Positions 29,313 through 37,475 of a stretch of DNA of 64,000 nt are shown in pieces; the first letter of the stretch is position 1; the number at the start of each line of letters is the position of its first letter. Where the stretch lies: the NCBI RefSeq assembly GCF_004343585.1, contig NZ_SLYW01000005.1:186001-250000 (forward strand). Reading direction: 5' to 3'. The notes beneath the pieces were generated by a model. It made no database searches. It was not told the DNA's origin and was given only the letters and a program-made list of their open reading frames with translations. Origin of the DNA: Neorhizobium sp. JUb45 (lineage in GTDB: Bacteria; Pseudomonadota; Alphaproteobacteria; Rhizobiales; Rhizobiaceae). A program made the translations under genes and the position numbers.

Positions 29313-31403
29313 TCAGCCATCGCTGCCCGACAGCTCTCCCATAACGGCCAGACCTTTTTTCTTCAGCATTGCCGTCGGATCAGGCAGTTTGCCGCGGAAA
29401 GCCTTGTAGGTGTCTTCCGGATCGATCGAGCCGCCAACCGAATAAATATTGTTCTTCAGCTTGCGCGCCAGCACCGGATCAAACGCATTGCCGGTCTCCT
29501 CGAAAGCAGCAAAGGCATCGGCATCCAGCACTTCAGACCACATGTAGGAATAATAACCGGCCGAATAACCATCACCAGAGAAGACATGCTGGAAATGCGG
29601 CGTGGCGTGGCGCATGACGATGGAGGCCGGCATGCCAAGCTCATCCAGCACCTCAGCCTGAACCGCGAGCGGATCCTCCACCGGGCCACGCGTGTGGAAT
29701 GCCATGTCGACCAGCGCCGACGAGGTGAATTCCACCGTCGCGAAACCGGCATTGAAGGTGCGTGCCGCCAGAACCTTGTCGAGCAAAGCTTTCGGCATCG
29801 GTTTGCCGGTCTCGTGATGCACGGCATATTTTTCGAGAATTTCCGGCACGGTCAGCCAATGTTCGTAAAGCTGCGACGGCAGTTCGACGAAATCGCGCGA
29901 GACACCGGTGCCCGAGACCGACGGATAAGTGACATTGGACAACATGCCATGCAGCGCATGGCCGAATTCGTGGAAGAGTGTGCGGGCATCATCGAGCGAC
30001 AGCAGCGCCGGCTTGCCGGCGGCGGGCTTTGCAAAATTGCAGACGTTGTAGATGATCGGCAGCTCGCCCTCTGCGCCGCTTTTCAGCGTCAGCTTGTGCT
30101 GCGACTGGAACGCGCTCATCCACGCACCCGAGCGCTTGGAAGAGCGGGCAAAATAATCACCGAGGAACATCGCCTTCAGCGTGCCTTCCTCATCGCGCAC
30201 TTCGAATACCCGCACGTCCGGATGATAGGCGGCAATACCGGAGACTTCCTTGATCTCGACGCCGAAGAGGCGCGTGGCAACATCGAAGCAGGCCTCGATG
30301 ATCTTTTCGAGCTGCAGATACGGCTTCAGTTCCGACTCGGAAAAATCGAACATCCGCTCACGCAGCTTTTCCGCGTAAAAACGCCAGTCCCACGGCATGA
30401 CCGCATGATTTTTGCCTTCCTCGGCGATCAGCCCGGACAGGCTCGCCTCTTCCTCCAGCGCCTTGGTACGCGCTTTTTCCCACACCTGATGCAGCAGGCC
30501 GTTCACGGCCTCGGAAGTCTTGGCCATCGTGTTGTCGAGCTTGAAGGCGGCAAAATCGGCATAGCCCAGCAGCTTTGCCTTTTCGAAGCGCAGCGCCAGC
30601 GTTTCGCGGACGATGCCGATATTGTCGGTGGCGCCACCATTGCGGCCACGCGCCGCCCATGCCGCAAAAGCCTGTTCGCGCAATTCGCGACGCTCGGAAA
30701 ACGTCAGGAACGGCTCGATGATCGAACGGGACAAGGTCACGGCAAAGGCACCCGGCGAACCGCGGTCCTCCGCAGCCGACGACATCGCATCACGCACAAA
30801 CGCCGGCAGACCGGCAAGGTCCGCTTCATCCGTCAGGATCAGCGACCAGTCCTTTTCGTCGGCCAGCACGTTCTGACCGAAGCTGGCGCCGAGGCCGGCC
30901 AGCGTTTCGTTGATTTTTGCAAGACGCTGCTGCTCATCCCTGGAAAGCTTTGCACCGGCTTTCACAAAACCTTTCCAGTGGCGCTCGAGAACACGCGTCT
31001 GCTCCAGATCGAGCTCCAGTGTCGAGCGGCCGTCCCACAGCGCATCGACGCGCGCGAACAAGGCAGCATTCATGCCGATCTTCGAATAATGCCGCGACAT
31101 TTTTGGCGCGATTTCGCGCTCCAGCGACTGGATCAACTCGTTTGTATGTGCGCCCGCCTTGTTCCAGAACAGAGACGAGACGCGTGACAGCGCGTCACCG
31201 GCAATTTCCAGTGCTGCGATTGTGTTCTCGAAGGTCGGTGTTTCCGTGTTGTCGGCAATCGCATCGATTTCCGCTTCATGCGCAGTCAGCGCAGAATCGA
31301 AGGCGATGGCAAAATCCTCGTCCTTCACCAGTTCGAATTTCGGAAGACCATTGGGGCCGTTCCAGTCGATGAGGGCCGGATTGATTTGCGTTTCGGTCGC
31401 CAT
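29313..31403 (-). CDS. M3 family metallopeptidase (oligopeptidase A / Dcp type)
   Basis: Zinc metallopeptidase of 696 residues that trims short peptides in the cytosol. The thermolysin-like motif HEFGHALH lies near residue 480, with the downstream glutamate region expected for family M3. An N-terminal helical cap (PTFENTIAALEIAGDALSRV) marks the PrlC/Dcp subfamily. There is no signal peptide. The choice between oligopeptidase A and dipeptidyl carboxypeptidase cannot be made from sequence alone. AGAGGA precedes the ATG at 31403. It is divergent from the MarR/MFS pair. Confidence 0.92.
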   Translation of the reverse strand: MATETQINPALIDWNGPNGLPKFELVKDEDFAIAFDSALTAHEAEIDAIADNTETPTFENTIAALEIAGDALSRVSSLFWNKAGAHTNELIQSLEREIAPKMSRHYSKIGMNAALFARVDALWDGRSTLELDLEQTRVLERHWKGFVKAGAKLSRDEQQRLAKINETLAGLGASFGQNVLADEKDWSLILTDEADLAGLPAFVRDAMSSAAEDRGSPGAFAVTLSRSIIEPFLTFSERRELREQAFAAWAARGRNGGATDNIGIVRETLALRFEKAKLLGYADFAAFKLDNTMAKTSEAVNGLLHQVWEKARTKALEEEASLSGLIAEEGKNHAVMPWDWRFYAEKLRERMFDFSESELKPYLQLEKIIEACFDVATRLFGVEIKEVSGIAAYHPDVRVFEVRDEEGTLKAMFLGDYFARSSKRSGAWMSAFQSQHKLTLKSGAEGELPIIYNVCNFAKPAAGKPALLSLDDARTLFHEFGHALHGMLSNVTYPSVSGTGVSRDFVELPSQLYEHWLTVPEILEKYAVHHETGKPMPKALLDKVLAARTFNAGFATVEFTSSALVDMAFHTRGPVEDPLAVQAEVLDELGMPASIVMRHATPHFQHVFSGDGYSAGYYSYMWSEVLDADAFAAFEETGNAFDPVLARKLKNNIYSVGGSIDPEDTYKAFRGKLPDPTAMLKKKGLAVMGELSGSDG

Positions 31404-31480
31404 GCGCGCTTTTCCTCTGCATCGATGTGAGTCTCGTCGGTATTACATAGGAGAAACCTTCGAGGATTGGGAGGGTATCT

Positions 31481-31512
31481 GCGACAGGCGCAGTAAAGCG
31501 CGCATCTGTCGC
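31481..31512. repeat. Inverted repeat upstream of the MarR gene
   Basis: Arms GCGACAG (31481-31487) and CTGTCGC (31506-31512) are perfect complements, with a further GCGC/GCGC pair inside. It sits in the 204-bp divergent interval between the M3 peptidase and the MarR regulator. It could be an operator or a hairpin in the MarR leader. The rest of the interval shows no gene. Confidence 0.4.
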
Positions 31513-31607
31513 GGCCCGATCAGACGAAAACACCGGCTTTTCGGCTTTTCGGTTTTCCTTGACGGTGGAACTGAGTAAGGGTGCCCGCGGCAACGGCAGC
31601 AGGATCG

Positions 31608-32054
31608 ATGGACGCAAAGCAGAACACCGACACCTTGACCTTCCTGATTTCCGACAGCGCACGCGTGCTGCGGGCAGCTTTCGAGCGGCGTATCGTTCAG
31701 GCAGGGCTGGAGGTAACCCCGGCGGAAGCACGGACCCTGTTGAACGTGGAAATCCTCAAGGACGGCCGACAACTGGATATCGCTGCCCGCATGGGCATAG
31801 AACCGATGACGGTCTGCGCCTTTCTCGACAAGCTGCAGGCCGCCGGCCTGATCGAGCGCCAACCGGACCCCACCGACCGCCGCGCCAAGCAGGTGGTGCT
31901 GACGCCGAAATCGCACGATCTGATCAAGCGTATCCGCCATGAACTCGACCAGTTGATCGCACAGGCGACCGAAGGTCTGGCCGAAAACGATGTTAAAATT
32001 TTCATGCGCGTACTCGAAACCGTGCATGACAATCTTCTTGCCGAAACGCCCTGA
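31608..32054 (+). CDS. MarR family transcriptional regulator
   Basis: 148-residue winged-helix regulator. The core is the HTH region GRQLDIAARMGIEPMTVCAF, then the recognition helix and wing LDKLQAAGLIERQPDPTDRRAKQVVLT. The ATG at 31608 with AGGA close upstream is preferred over GTG at 31581. It is followed 26 bp later by a Bcr-type exporter gene on the same strand, so it probably controls that exporter and itself. Confidence 0.88.
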   Translation: MDAKQNTDTLTFLISDSARVLRAAFERRIVQAGLEVTPAEARTLLNVEILKDGRQLDIAARMGIEPMTVCAFLDKLQAAGLIERQPDPTDRRAKQVVLTPKSHDLIKRIRHELDQLIAQATEGLAENDVKIFMRVLETVHDNLLAETP

Positions 32055-32080
32055 GCCTCCTGCCGAGATCATACCCCCTG

Positions 32081-33292
32081 ATGACCAGTTCCGTGGTGCC
32101 GCCCGAAAAGAAACGCATGAGCGAGCGCCGGGTGGCGATTTTTGGAGCGGTGCTGACGGCGATCGGCCCGATCTCCATGGCGATTTCCACACCCGCCATG
32201 CCGGAAATGGTGAAAGCATTCGGTACGACGGAAGCGGCGATCAAGCTTAGCCTGTCACTTTATTTCGGCGGTTTTGCCATGGCGCAATTGCTGGCAGGGC
32301 CGGCATCGGATGCTTTTGGACGTCGCAAGACCACCATCGCCTTCATGGCCATATATCTTCTCGGTGCGTTGATCTCCGTTTTCGCCACATCGGTGGAAGC
32401 GCTGCTGATCGGCCGCCTGATCCAGGGCATCGGCGCCTCTGTAGGCGTTACCGTCGCCCGCGCCATCGTCCGCGACCTCTTCATTGGCGCAGAGGCCGCG
32501 CGCATCATGAACCTCGTCGGCATCATGGTGGCGATCGGTCCTGCAATGGGACCGACCATCGGCGGCCTGGCTCTTTCGGCTTTCGGCTGGGAATCCGTCT
32601 TCATCCTGATGGTCCTGTTCGGTGTCGGCATCGTCGCCAGCGTGTTCTTTCTGCTGAAGGAAACCACGGTCCCGGATCGCACGCGCATCCGCCCCGCGCG
32701 GCTGATCTCCGCTTATCGGGAAACGCTGTCGGAACCACGTTTCCTCACCACCGCACTCATCCTCGGCGGTTCGGTCGGCGCGCTCTACGCCCAGTCGACC
32801 ATGCTGCCCTTCGTGCTGATCGGCGCAGTCGGCCTCACGCCCACGCAATTCGGCCTGTCCATGCTGATGCAATCCGGTGCCTATTTCACCGGATCCCTCG
32901 TTCTCAAGCGGGTTTCCAGCCGGATCGGTGGCCCCGGCGCCGTGCGCATCGGCCTCGCCCTGATCGGCTTCGGCGCGCTTCTGATGTTCAGCTGGAACAT
33001 GCTTTTACCGGCAACGCTAGTCTCGATCATGGGACCGGTCGCCATCTGCACCTTTGGCCTCTCCTTCATCACGCCCCAGGTGGTCACCATGGCGCTCGCC
33101 CCCTTCCCGCATATTGCCGGCTCGGCATCGGCGATCATGGGCTTCATCCAGATGGGCTTTGGTTTTACCGGAGGGCTTGCGGCGGCGGCACTCGGATCAC
33201 CCGTCTTGGCCTTCAGCATCATCATTCCGGCAATGGAACTGATCGCCATTGCCAGCTATTTCGGTTATCTCGCCCTCAACCGGCGTCGCTGA
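32081..33292 (+). CDS. Multidrug efflux MFS transporter (Bcr/CflA family)
   Basis: 403 residues with 12 predicted helices. The Bcr/CflA features are TDPAMP-like STPAMPEMVKAFGTT near residue 36, then GPASDAFGRRKTTIAF (loop 2/3 motif) and RLIQGIGASVGVTVARAIVRDLF, characteristic of drug/H+ antiporters such as Bcr. The substrate is unknown. It lies 26 bp after the MarR gene, forming a regulator-exporter pair. A bidirectional terminator-like hairpin follows the stop. Confidence 0.9.
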   Translation: MTSSVVPPEKKRMSERRVAIFGAVLTAIGPISMAISTPAMPEMVKAFGTTEAAIKLSLSLYFGGFAMAQLLAGPASDAFGRRKTTIAFMAIYLLGALISVFATSVEALLIGRLIQGIGASVGVTVARAIVRDLFIGAEAARIMNLVGIMVAIGPAMGPTIGGLALSAFGWESVFILMVLFGVGIVASVFFLLKETTVPDRTRIRPARLISAYRETLSEPRFLTTALILGGSVGALYAQSTMLPFVLIGAVGLTPTQFGLSMLMQSGAYFTGSLVLKRVSSRIGGPGAVRIGLALIGFGALLMFSWNMLLPATLVSIMGPVAICTFGLSFITPQVVTMALAPFPHIAGSASAIMGFIQMGFGFTGGLAAAALGSPVLAFSIIIPAMELIAIASYFGYLALNRRR

Positions 33293-33303
33293 CAGGCGGC
33301 AAT

Positions 33304-33336
33304 AAAAAACCCGCCCTGCACGAGGCAGGACGGGTT
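33304..33336 (-). terminator. Terminator of argG (possibly shared with the MFS gene)
   Basis: A stem of AACCCG and CCTGC pairing with GCAGG and CGGGTT, with one C-A mismatch and a five-base loop. On the minus strand it is followed by UUUUUUAUU, a strong tract, so it ends argG. On the plus strand only UUCUU follows, so it may also weakly end the MFS gene. Confidence 0.82.
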
Positions 33337-33375
33337 CTTAGATCAGACATCTGGCGGCCGAAGCCGCCAGAGAAA

Positions 33376-34593
33376 TTACTTGTTGCGCTTGCCGAGCGTG
33401 CGCAGGCGCAGAGCGTTCAGCTTGATGAAGCCGGCTGCGTCCTTCTGGTCATAGGCGCCCTGGTCGTCTTCGAACGTAACCAGCTGGTCGGAATAGAGGG
33501 ACTTGTCGCTCTCGCGGCCGATGACCATGACATTGCCCTTGTAGAGCTTCAGCGTCACTTCGCCTTCGACATGCTCCTGGCTCTTGTCGATCAGCGCCTG
33601 CAGCATTTCGCGTTCCGGCGAGAACCAGAAGCCGTAATAGATCAGCTCGGCGTAACGCGGCATGATCTCGTCCTTGAGGTGGGCAGCGCCACGGTCAAGC
33701 GTGATGGATTCGATGGCGCGGTGAGCGGCGAGCAGGATCGTGCCGCCGGGGGTCTCGTAGACGCCACGCGACTTCATGCCGACAAAGCGGTTTTCGACGA
33801 GATCGAGACGGCCGATGCCGTTGTCGCGGCCATAGTTGTTGAGTGCTGCCAGCAGTGTGGCCGGCGACATTTCGACACCGTTGATCGAGCAGGCATCACC
33901 CTTGCGGAAACCGACCTTGATGACGGTGGCCTTGTCGGGAGCAGCTTCCGGCGAGATCGTGCGCATATGCACGTATTCCGGAGCCTCGACGGCCGGGTCT
34001 TCCAGAACCTTGCCCTCGGACGAGGAGTGCAGGAGGTTGGCATCGACGGAAAACGGCGCTTCGCCCTTCTTGTCCTTGGCAACCGGGATCTGGTGCTGTT
34101 CGGCGAAGTTCAGGAGGTCCGTACGGCTCTTGAACGACCAGTCGCGCCAAGGAGCGATGATCTTGATATCCGGGTTAAGCGCATAAGCCGACAGTTCGAA
34201 ACGAACCTGGTCATTGCCCTTGCCGGTGGCGCCATGCGCGATCGCATCGGCGCCGGTTTTTTTGGCGATGTCGATCAGATGCTTGGAGATCAGCGGACGG
34301 GCGATCGAAGTGCCGAGCAGATAGACGCCTTCGTATACGGCATTGGCACGGAACATCGGGAATACGAAATCGCGCACGAATTCTTCGCGGACGTCCTCGA
34401 TATAGATTTCCTTGATGCCCATCATCTCGGCCTTCTTGCGGGCCGGCTCGAGTTCTTCACCCTGGCCGAGATCGGCGGTGAAGGTGACGACTTCAGCGTT
34501 CAGTTCGGTCTGAAGCCATTTCAGGATGATCGAGGTATCGAGACCGCCGGAATAGGCGAGAACGACCTTCTTTACGTCTTTGGGGAGAGCCAT
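33376..34593 (-). CDS. argG: Argininosuccinate synthase
   Basis: Condenses citrulline and aspartate with ATP to argininosuccinate in arginine synthesis. 405 residues, typical. The PP-loop [15 protein letters not shown] lies near residue 13; [13 protein letters not shown] and [14 protein letters not shown] are family markers. The start [17 protein letters not shown] is the family start, and the upstream extension is not conserved. The gene stands alone with its own terminator; 111 bp separate it from the parE stop. Confidence 0.98.
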   Translation of the reverse strand: MALPKDVKKVVLAYSGGLDTSIILKWLQTELNAEVVTFTADLGQGEELEPARKKAEMMGIKEIYIEDVREEFVRDFVFPMFRANAVYEGVYLLGTSIARPLISKHLIDIAKKTGADAIAHGATGKGNDQVRFELSAYALNPDIKIIAPWRDWSFKSRTDLLNFAEQHQIPVAKDKKGEAPFSVDANLLHSSSEGKVLEDPAVEAPEYVHMRTISPEAAPDKATVIKVGFRKGDACSINGVEMSPATLLAALNNYGRDNGIGRLDLVENRFVGMKSRGVYETPGGTILLAAHRAIESITLDRGAAHLKDEIMPRYAELIYYGFWFSPEREMLQALIDKSQEHVEGEVTLKLYKGNVMVIGRESDKSLYSDQLVTFEDDQGAYDQKDAAGFIKLNALRLRTLGKRNK

Positions 34594-34704
34594 GGCGAAA
34601 ATATCCGTCTGCGGGTGGTTGGCGGACAGCAGTCCGCCCAATTGGATCGCCGAACTTTTTAGCGAGTTTCGCGGGCCACGCAAGGGAAACCCGGTGAAAC
34701 GGCA

Positions 34705-35007
34705 TCAGAGATGCTGGCGAACGTTCATGCGCTGGTGGAGGATGCGGATGACAAGAACCTGGCGGTTCGCGTGGCGGTATATGATACGATGCGAACCGGA
34801 CGCAAAACTGAGATACCCGTAATGGATATCGTCAATCGGCTTGCCGCGCTTTACGCCCGTCGCCAAAGCTTCCACCGAATTGATCAGTTCTTGGTAATAG
34901 CTGTCCGCCTGGACGATGGACCACGTGTCGCGGGTATAAAGCCAGATTTCCAGGAGATCCCGCTTCGCTCGTGGCGAAAGCTTGTAGCGCCTCAGCTCAT
35001 CGCCCAT
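34705..35007 (-). CDS. parE: ParE/RelE-type toxin
   Basis: 100-residue toxin of the ParE branch of the RelE/ParE superfamily. ParE toxins poison DNA gyrase; RelE relatives cleave mRNA. Family features are KLSPRAKRDLLEIWLYT at the N-terminus, then SFASGSHRIIYRHANRQVLVIRILHQRM, the typical C-terminal strands with the Arg and His positions. The start at 35007 overlaps the antitoxin stop by 11 bp, so translation is coupled. The pair lies between argG and an SDR gene, with nothing else suggesting a mobile element. Confidence 0.88.
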   Translation of the reverse strand: MGDELRRYKLSPRAKRDLLEIWLYTRDTWSIVQADSYYQELINSVEALATGVKRGKPIDDIHYGYLSFASGSHRIIYRHANRQVLVIRILHQRMNVRQHL

Positions 35008-35245
35008 GTTTACGATGGATCTCGGCCAGAAACGCATCCGGATCAAACGTCTCGGGCTCTCCCGAAGCCTCACCCTCCTCGATCGCGGTGCGGATCGCGT
35101 CAATGGCCGCCTCTTCGCTCTCCTTGAGCATCCGCAGGGCGTCTTCGATCACCGCGCTCTCGGACGGGTAACGGCCGTCATCGACCTGCTGCCTGACGAA
35201 GGCCGTCAATTCCTCATCCACGCTGATCGATGTGATCTCGCCCAT
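34997..35245 (-). CDS. parD: ParD-type antitoxin
   Basis: 82-residue antitoxin with an N-terminal ribbon-helix-helix domain (EITSISVDEELTAFVRQQV, GRYPSESAVIEDALRML) and an acidic, flexible C-terminal tail that would wrap the toxin. GGAG lies eight bases upstream of the ATG. It precedes parE with an 11-bp overlap. The RHH domain is expected to bind its own promoter; a short inverted repeat at 35278-35293 is a candidate operator. Confidence 0.88.
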   Translation of the reverse strand: MGEITSISVDEELTAFVRQQVDDGRYPSESAVIEDALRMLKESEEAAIDAIRTAIEEGEASGEPETFDPDAFLAEIHRKHGR

Positions 35246-35276
35246 CAGGCTTGCTCCGGTTGGCCATTCCGTCATG

Positions 35277-35305
35277 TTGACGCAGTATCGTCACCGTACC
35301 ATATG
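35277..35305 (+). promoter_or_regulatory. Candidate promoter of the SDR gene with an inverted repeat
   Basis: TTGACG (35277-35282), a 17-base spacer and CATATG (35300-35305) resemble a sigma-70 promoter reading toward the SDR gene. The -10 match is weak. The same bases hold TGACG-CAGTAT-CGTCA (35278-35293), an inverted repeat between parDE and the SDR gene that could be a ParD operator. Confidence 0.35.
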
Positions 35306-35347
35306 CGTCCCCACCTTTGAACAGCAGCCTCGCAGAGGAGATCCGTC

Positions 35348-36205
35348 ATGGCCGTTACCCATCCTGCCATCAAGAAGGATAATGTCGCCGTCGTCACCGG
35401 TGCGGCCTCCGGTATCGGACTTGCCGCCGCAAAAGAATTCGCCCGGCTTGGCATGTGTGTCGTACTCGTCGATCTGGAAGGCGACCGCCTTGCCGAAGCC
35501 ACAAGCGAAGTCACAAGCTTCGCAGAAGACGGAGAAGCCGATGTCGTCGCCATACCGACCGATGTTTCGCGTATCGACCAGCTGGAAGCGCTGGAACGCG
35601 CCGTCATCCAGCGGTTTGGCCGCGTGCATGTGCTGATGAACAATGCCGGTATCCAGCCGGGCAGCAGCGTCTTCGGCCCGCAGGCAAACTGGGACAGCAT
35701 TCTGGCCGTCAACCTGATGGGCATCATCAATGGCAGCCGCGTTTTGGGTCCCGGCATGATCGCGCACAAGGAGCCGGCCTTGATCATCAACACCGGCTCG
35801 AAACAGGGCATCACCACGCCGCCGGGCGACCCGGCCTACAATGTCTCCAAGGCCGGCGTGAAAGCCTTTACCGAAGCCCTGCAGCACGAATTGCGCAACA
35901 CGCCGGAATGCAATGTCGAAGCCCACCTGCTGATCCCCGGTTTCGTGTTCACGCCCCTTGCTGCGGGTGGCCGCACGGAAAAACCGGAGGGGGCATGGAC
36001 ATCGGAACAGACGGTCGAATTCATGCTCCGGAGCATCGAACGCGGCGACTTCTACATCCTTTGCCCGGACAATGATGTCGATCGCGCCACCGACGAACGC
36101 CGCATGGCCTGGGCGATCGGAGACGTCATCGAAAACCGGCCGCCGCTGTCGCGCTGGCATCCCGACTATGCAGAGGCTTCCAAGGAATTCATCAGCGGTC
36201 GCTGA
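35348..36205 (+). CDS. SDR family oxidoreductase
   Basis: 285-residue short-chain dehydrogenase/reductase. The NAD(P)-binding TGAASGIGLAA lies near residue 17, the structural NNAGI near residue 97, and the catalytic Ser-Tyr-Lys appears as TGSKQG and AYNVSKAG. The aspartate in VVLVDLEGD suggests NAD preference. The substrate is unknown. GAGGAG precedes the ATG at 35348. It is followed by a LysE-type exporter 66 bp later. Confidence 0.92.
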   Translation: MAVTHPAIKKDNVAVVTGAASGIGLAAAKEFARLGMCVVLVDLEGDRLAEATSEVTSFAEDGEADVVAIPTDVSRIDQLEALERAVIQRFGRVHVLMNNAGIQPGSSVFGPQANWDSILAVNLMGIINGSRVLGPGMIAHKEPALIINTGSKQGITTPPGDPAYNVSKAGVKAFTEALQHELRNTPECNVEAHLLIPGFVFTPLAAGGRTEKPEGAWTSEQTVEFMLRSIERGDFYILCPDNDVDRATDERRMAWAIGDVIENRPPLSRWHPDYAEASKEFISGR

Positions 36206-36271
36206 TCCATTGGCAGGAACACGAAAGCCGGGTACACAAGCATATCGACCATCCGGCTTTCGAGTGCACCC

Positions 36272-36913
36272 ATGGAATTCCTGCCCAGCATTGCCACCCT
36301 GCTTGCCTTCTCCGCCGCAGGCCTGCTTCTCGCACTGACCCCCGGCCCGGACATGACCCTGTCCATCAGCCGCGCGCTTGGCCAGGGCCGCAAGCCGGCA
36401 ATGTTTGTGGTTCTCGGCACCAGCCTTGGCGTCGTCTGCCACACGCTTCTCGTCGCCTTCGGCGTTTCGGCGCTGATCACCGCATCGCCAACCGCGTTCT
36501 TTTTCCTCAAGACCGGCGGTGCCGCCTATCTGCTCTGGCTGGCAATCCAGGCGATCCGCTTCGGCTCAAGCCTGTCCGTTCAGAAGGTGGACAAGGCCGA
36601 AAGCAGTCCCTTCGCCAACATTTCCGTGGGATTTTGGGTGAATATCCTCAACCCCAAAGTCATTATCTTTTTCATGACTTTTCTGCCGCAATTCGTCACG
36701 GCGGGCGATCCGCATGTCACCAGAAAACTGATCTTCCTTGGCGTGTACTTCATCATCATCTGCATGCCGGTGAACGTGGCGGCAGTGCTCGCTGCCGATA
36801 AGCTGGCCGGCTGGCTGCAGGCCAATCCAAAATTTCTGCGCGGCATGGATTACACTTTTGCCGGCGTCTTTTCGGTGTTCGCCGCCAAAATCTTTCTGAC
36901 GCAGGCCCGCTGA
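36272..36913 (+). CDS. LysE family amino-acid exporter
   Basis: 213-residue membrane protein with about six helices. The RhtB/LysE family front LLLALTPGPDMTLSISRALGQG lies near residue 16, and FWVNILNPKVIIFFMTFLPQF near the middle. Members export amino acids or their analogues, but the substrate cannot be predicted. It stands between the SDR gene and the second MarR gene on the plus strand. Confidence 0.92.
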   Translation: MEFLPSIATLLAFSAAGLLLALTPGPDMTLSISRALGQGRKPAMFVVLGTSLGVVCHTLLVAFGVSALITASPTAFFFLKTGGAAYLLWLAIQAIRFGSSLSVQKVDKAESSPFANISVGFWVNILNPKVIIFFMTFLPQFVTAGDPHVTRKLIFLGVYFIIICMPVNVAAVLAADKLAGWLQANPKFLRGMDYTFAGVFSVFAAKIFLTQAR

Positions 36914-37001
36914 GCCATCGGTCAAAACGATCATAGACCTGCGGAAACTGCACGGCAGTCATGCCGTTAGACCTCTATCGTCCAAATTAGTTTTGATGCA
37001 A

Positions 37002-37031
37002 ATCATTTGAATGCGCATCAATTCGAATGAT
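37002..37031. promoter_or_regulatory. Palindromic candidate operator covering the MarR start codon
   Basis: Arms ATCATTTGAAT (37002-37012) and ATTCGAATGAT (37021-37031) are inverted complements at 10 of 11 positions with an eight-base spacer. The ATG of the MarR gene (37011) lies inside the left arm. A second pair, TTGATGC (36993-36999) and GCATCAA (37015-37021), overlaps it. Both fit the palindromic sites that MarR dimers bind, here placed to block the gene's own transcription or translation initiation. Confidence 0.55.
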
Positions 37032-37475
37032 CCCAAAGCCGTCTTTGGCGGCGCCGTCGTCGTGTTCGCCCGCCGCTGGCGAAATTTCATAGACCACAGA
37101 CTTGCCGAGAGCGGCCTCACGGACGCCAGCTGGACGCCACTCATCTATCTCTACCGTCAAGGCGATGGCCTGCTGCAAAAGGAACTCGCAACGGCGTCTG
37201 GCCTCGACGATTCGAGCCTTGTCCGGCTCCTCGATATCCTGTCGAAACGCAATCTCGTCGAGCGGCGCATTGATCCGAACGATCGGCGCGCCCGCCGGCT
37301 TTATCTGACAGAGGAAGGCAGAAAGGCCGCGACGGCCATTCGTGCAAGGCTGGTGGCGCTCGAACACGAACTGCTGGAAGAGTTCGGTAATGGCGACATT
37401 GCCGCGATGCTGAACCTCTTCGAACGGGTGGAGACGAAGATTGAACAGGCAAGGGAGAAGGCGGGCAAACCGTGA
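37011..37475 (+). CDS. MarR family transcriptional regulator
   Basis: 154-residue winged-helix regulator with helix 1 GGAVVVFARRWRNFIDHRLAE, the HTH QKELATASGLDDSSLVRLLD and the wing RRIDPNDRRARRLYLTEEG. No later in-frame ATG is possible without losing helix 1, so the start at 37011 stands although it lies in a palindrome. Its stop overlaps the GTG start of the FUSC gene in a GTGA, so the two are translationally coupled and the regulator probably controls that exporter. Confidence 0.9.
   Translation: MRINSNDPKAVFGGAVVVFARRWRNFIDHRLAESGLTDASWTPLIYLYRQGDGLLQKELATASGLDDSSLVRLLDILSKRNLVERRIDPNDRRARRLYLTEEGRKAATAIRARLVALEHELLEEFGNGDIAAMLNLFERVETKIEQAREKAGKP

Noticed and set aside
34705..36205. 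ParDE plus SDR as a genomic island
   Set aside because: No integrase, transposase, tRNA boundary or direct repeats are seen, and composition matches the neighbours.
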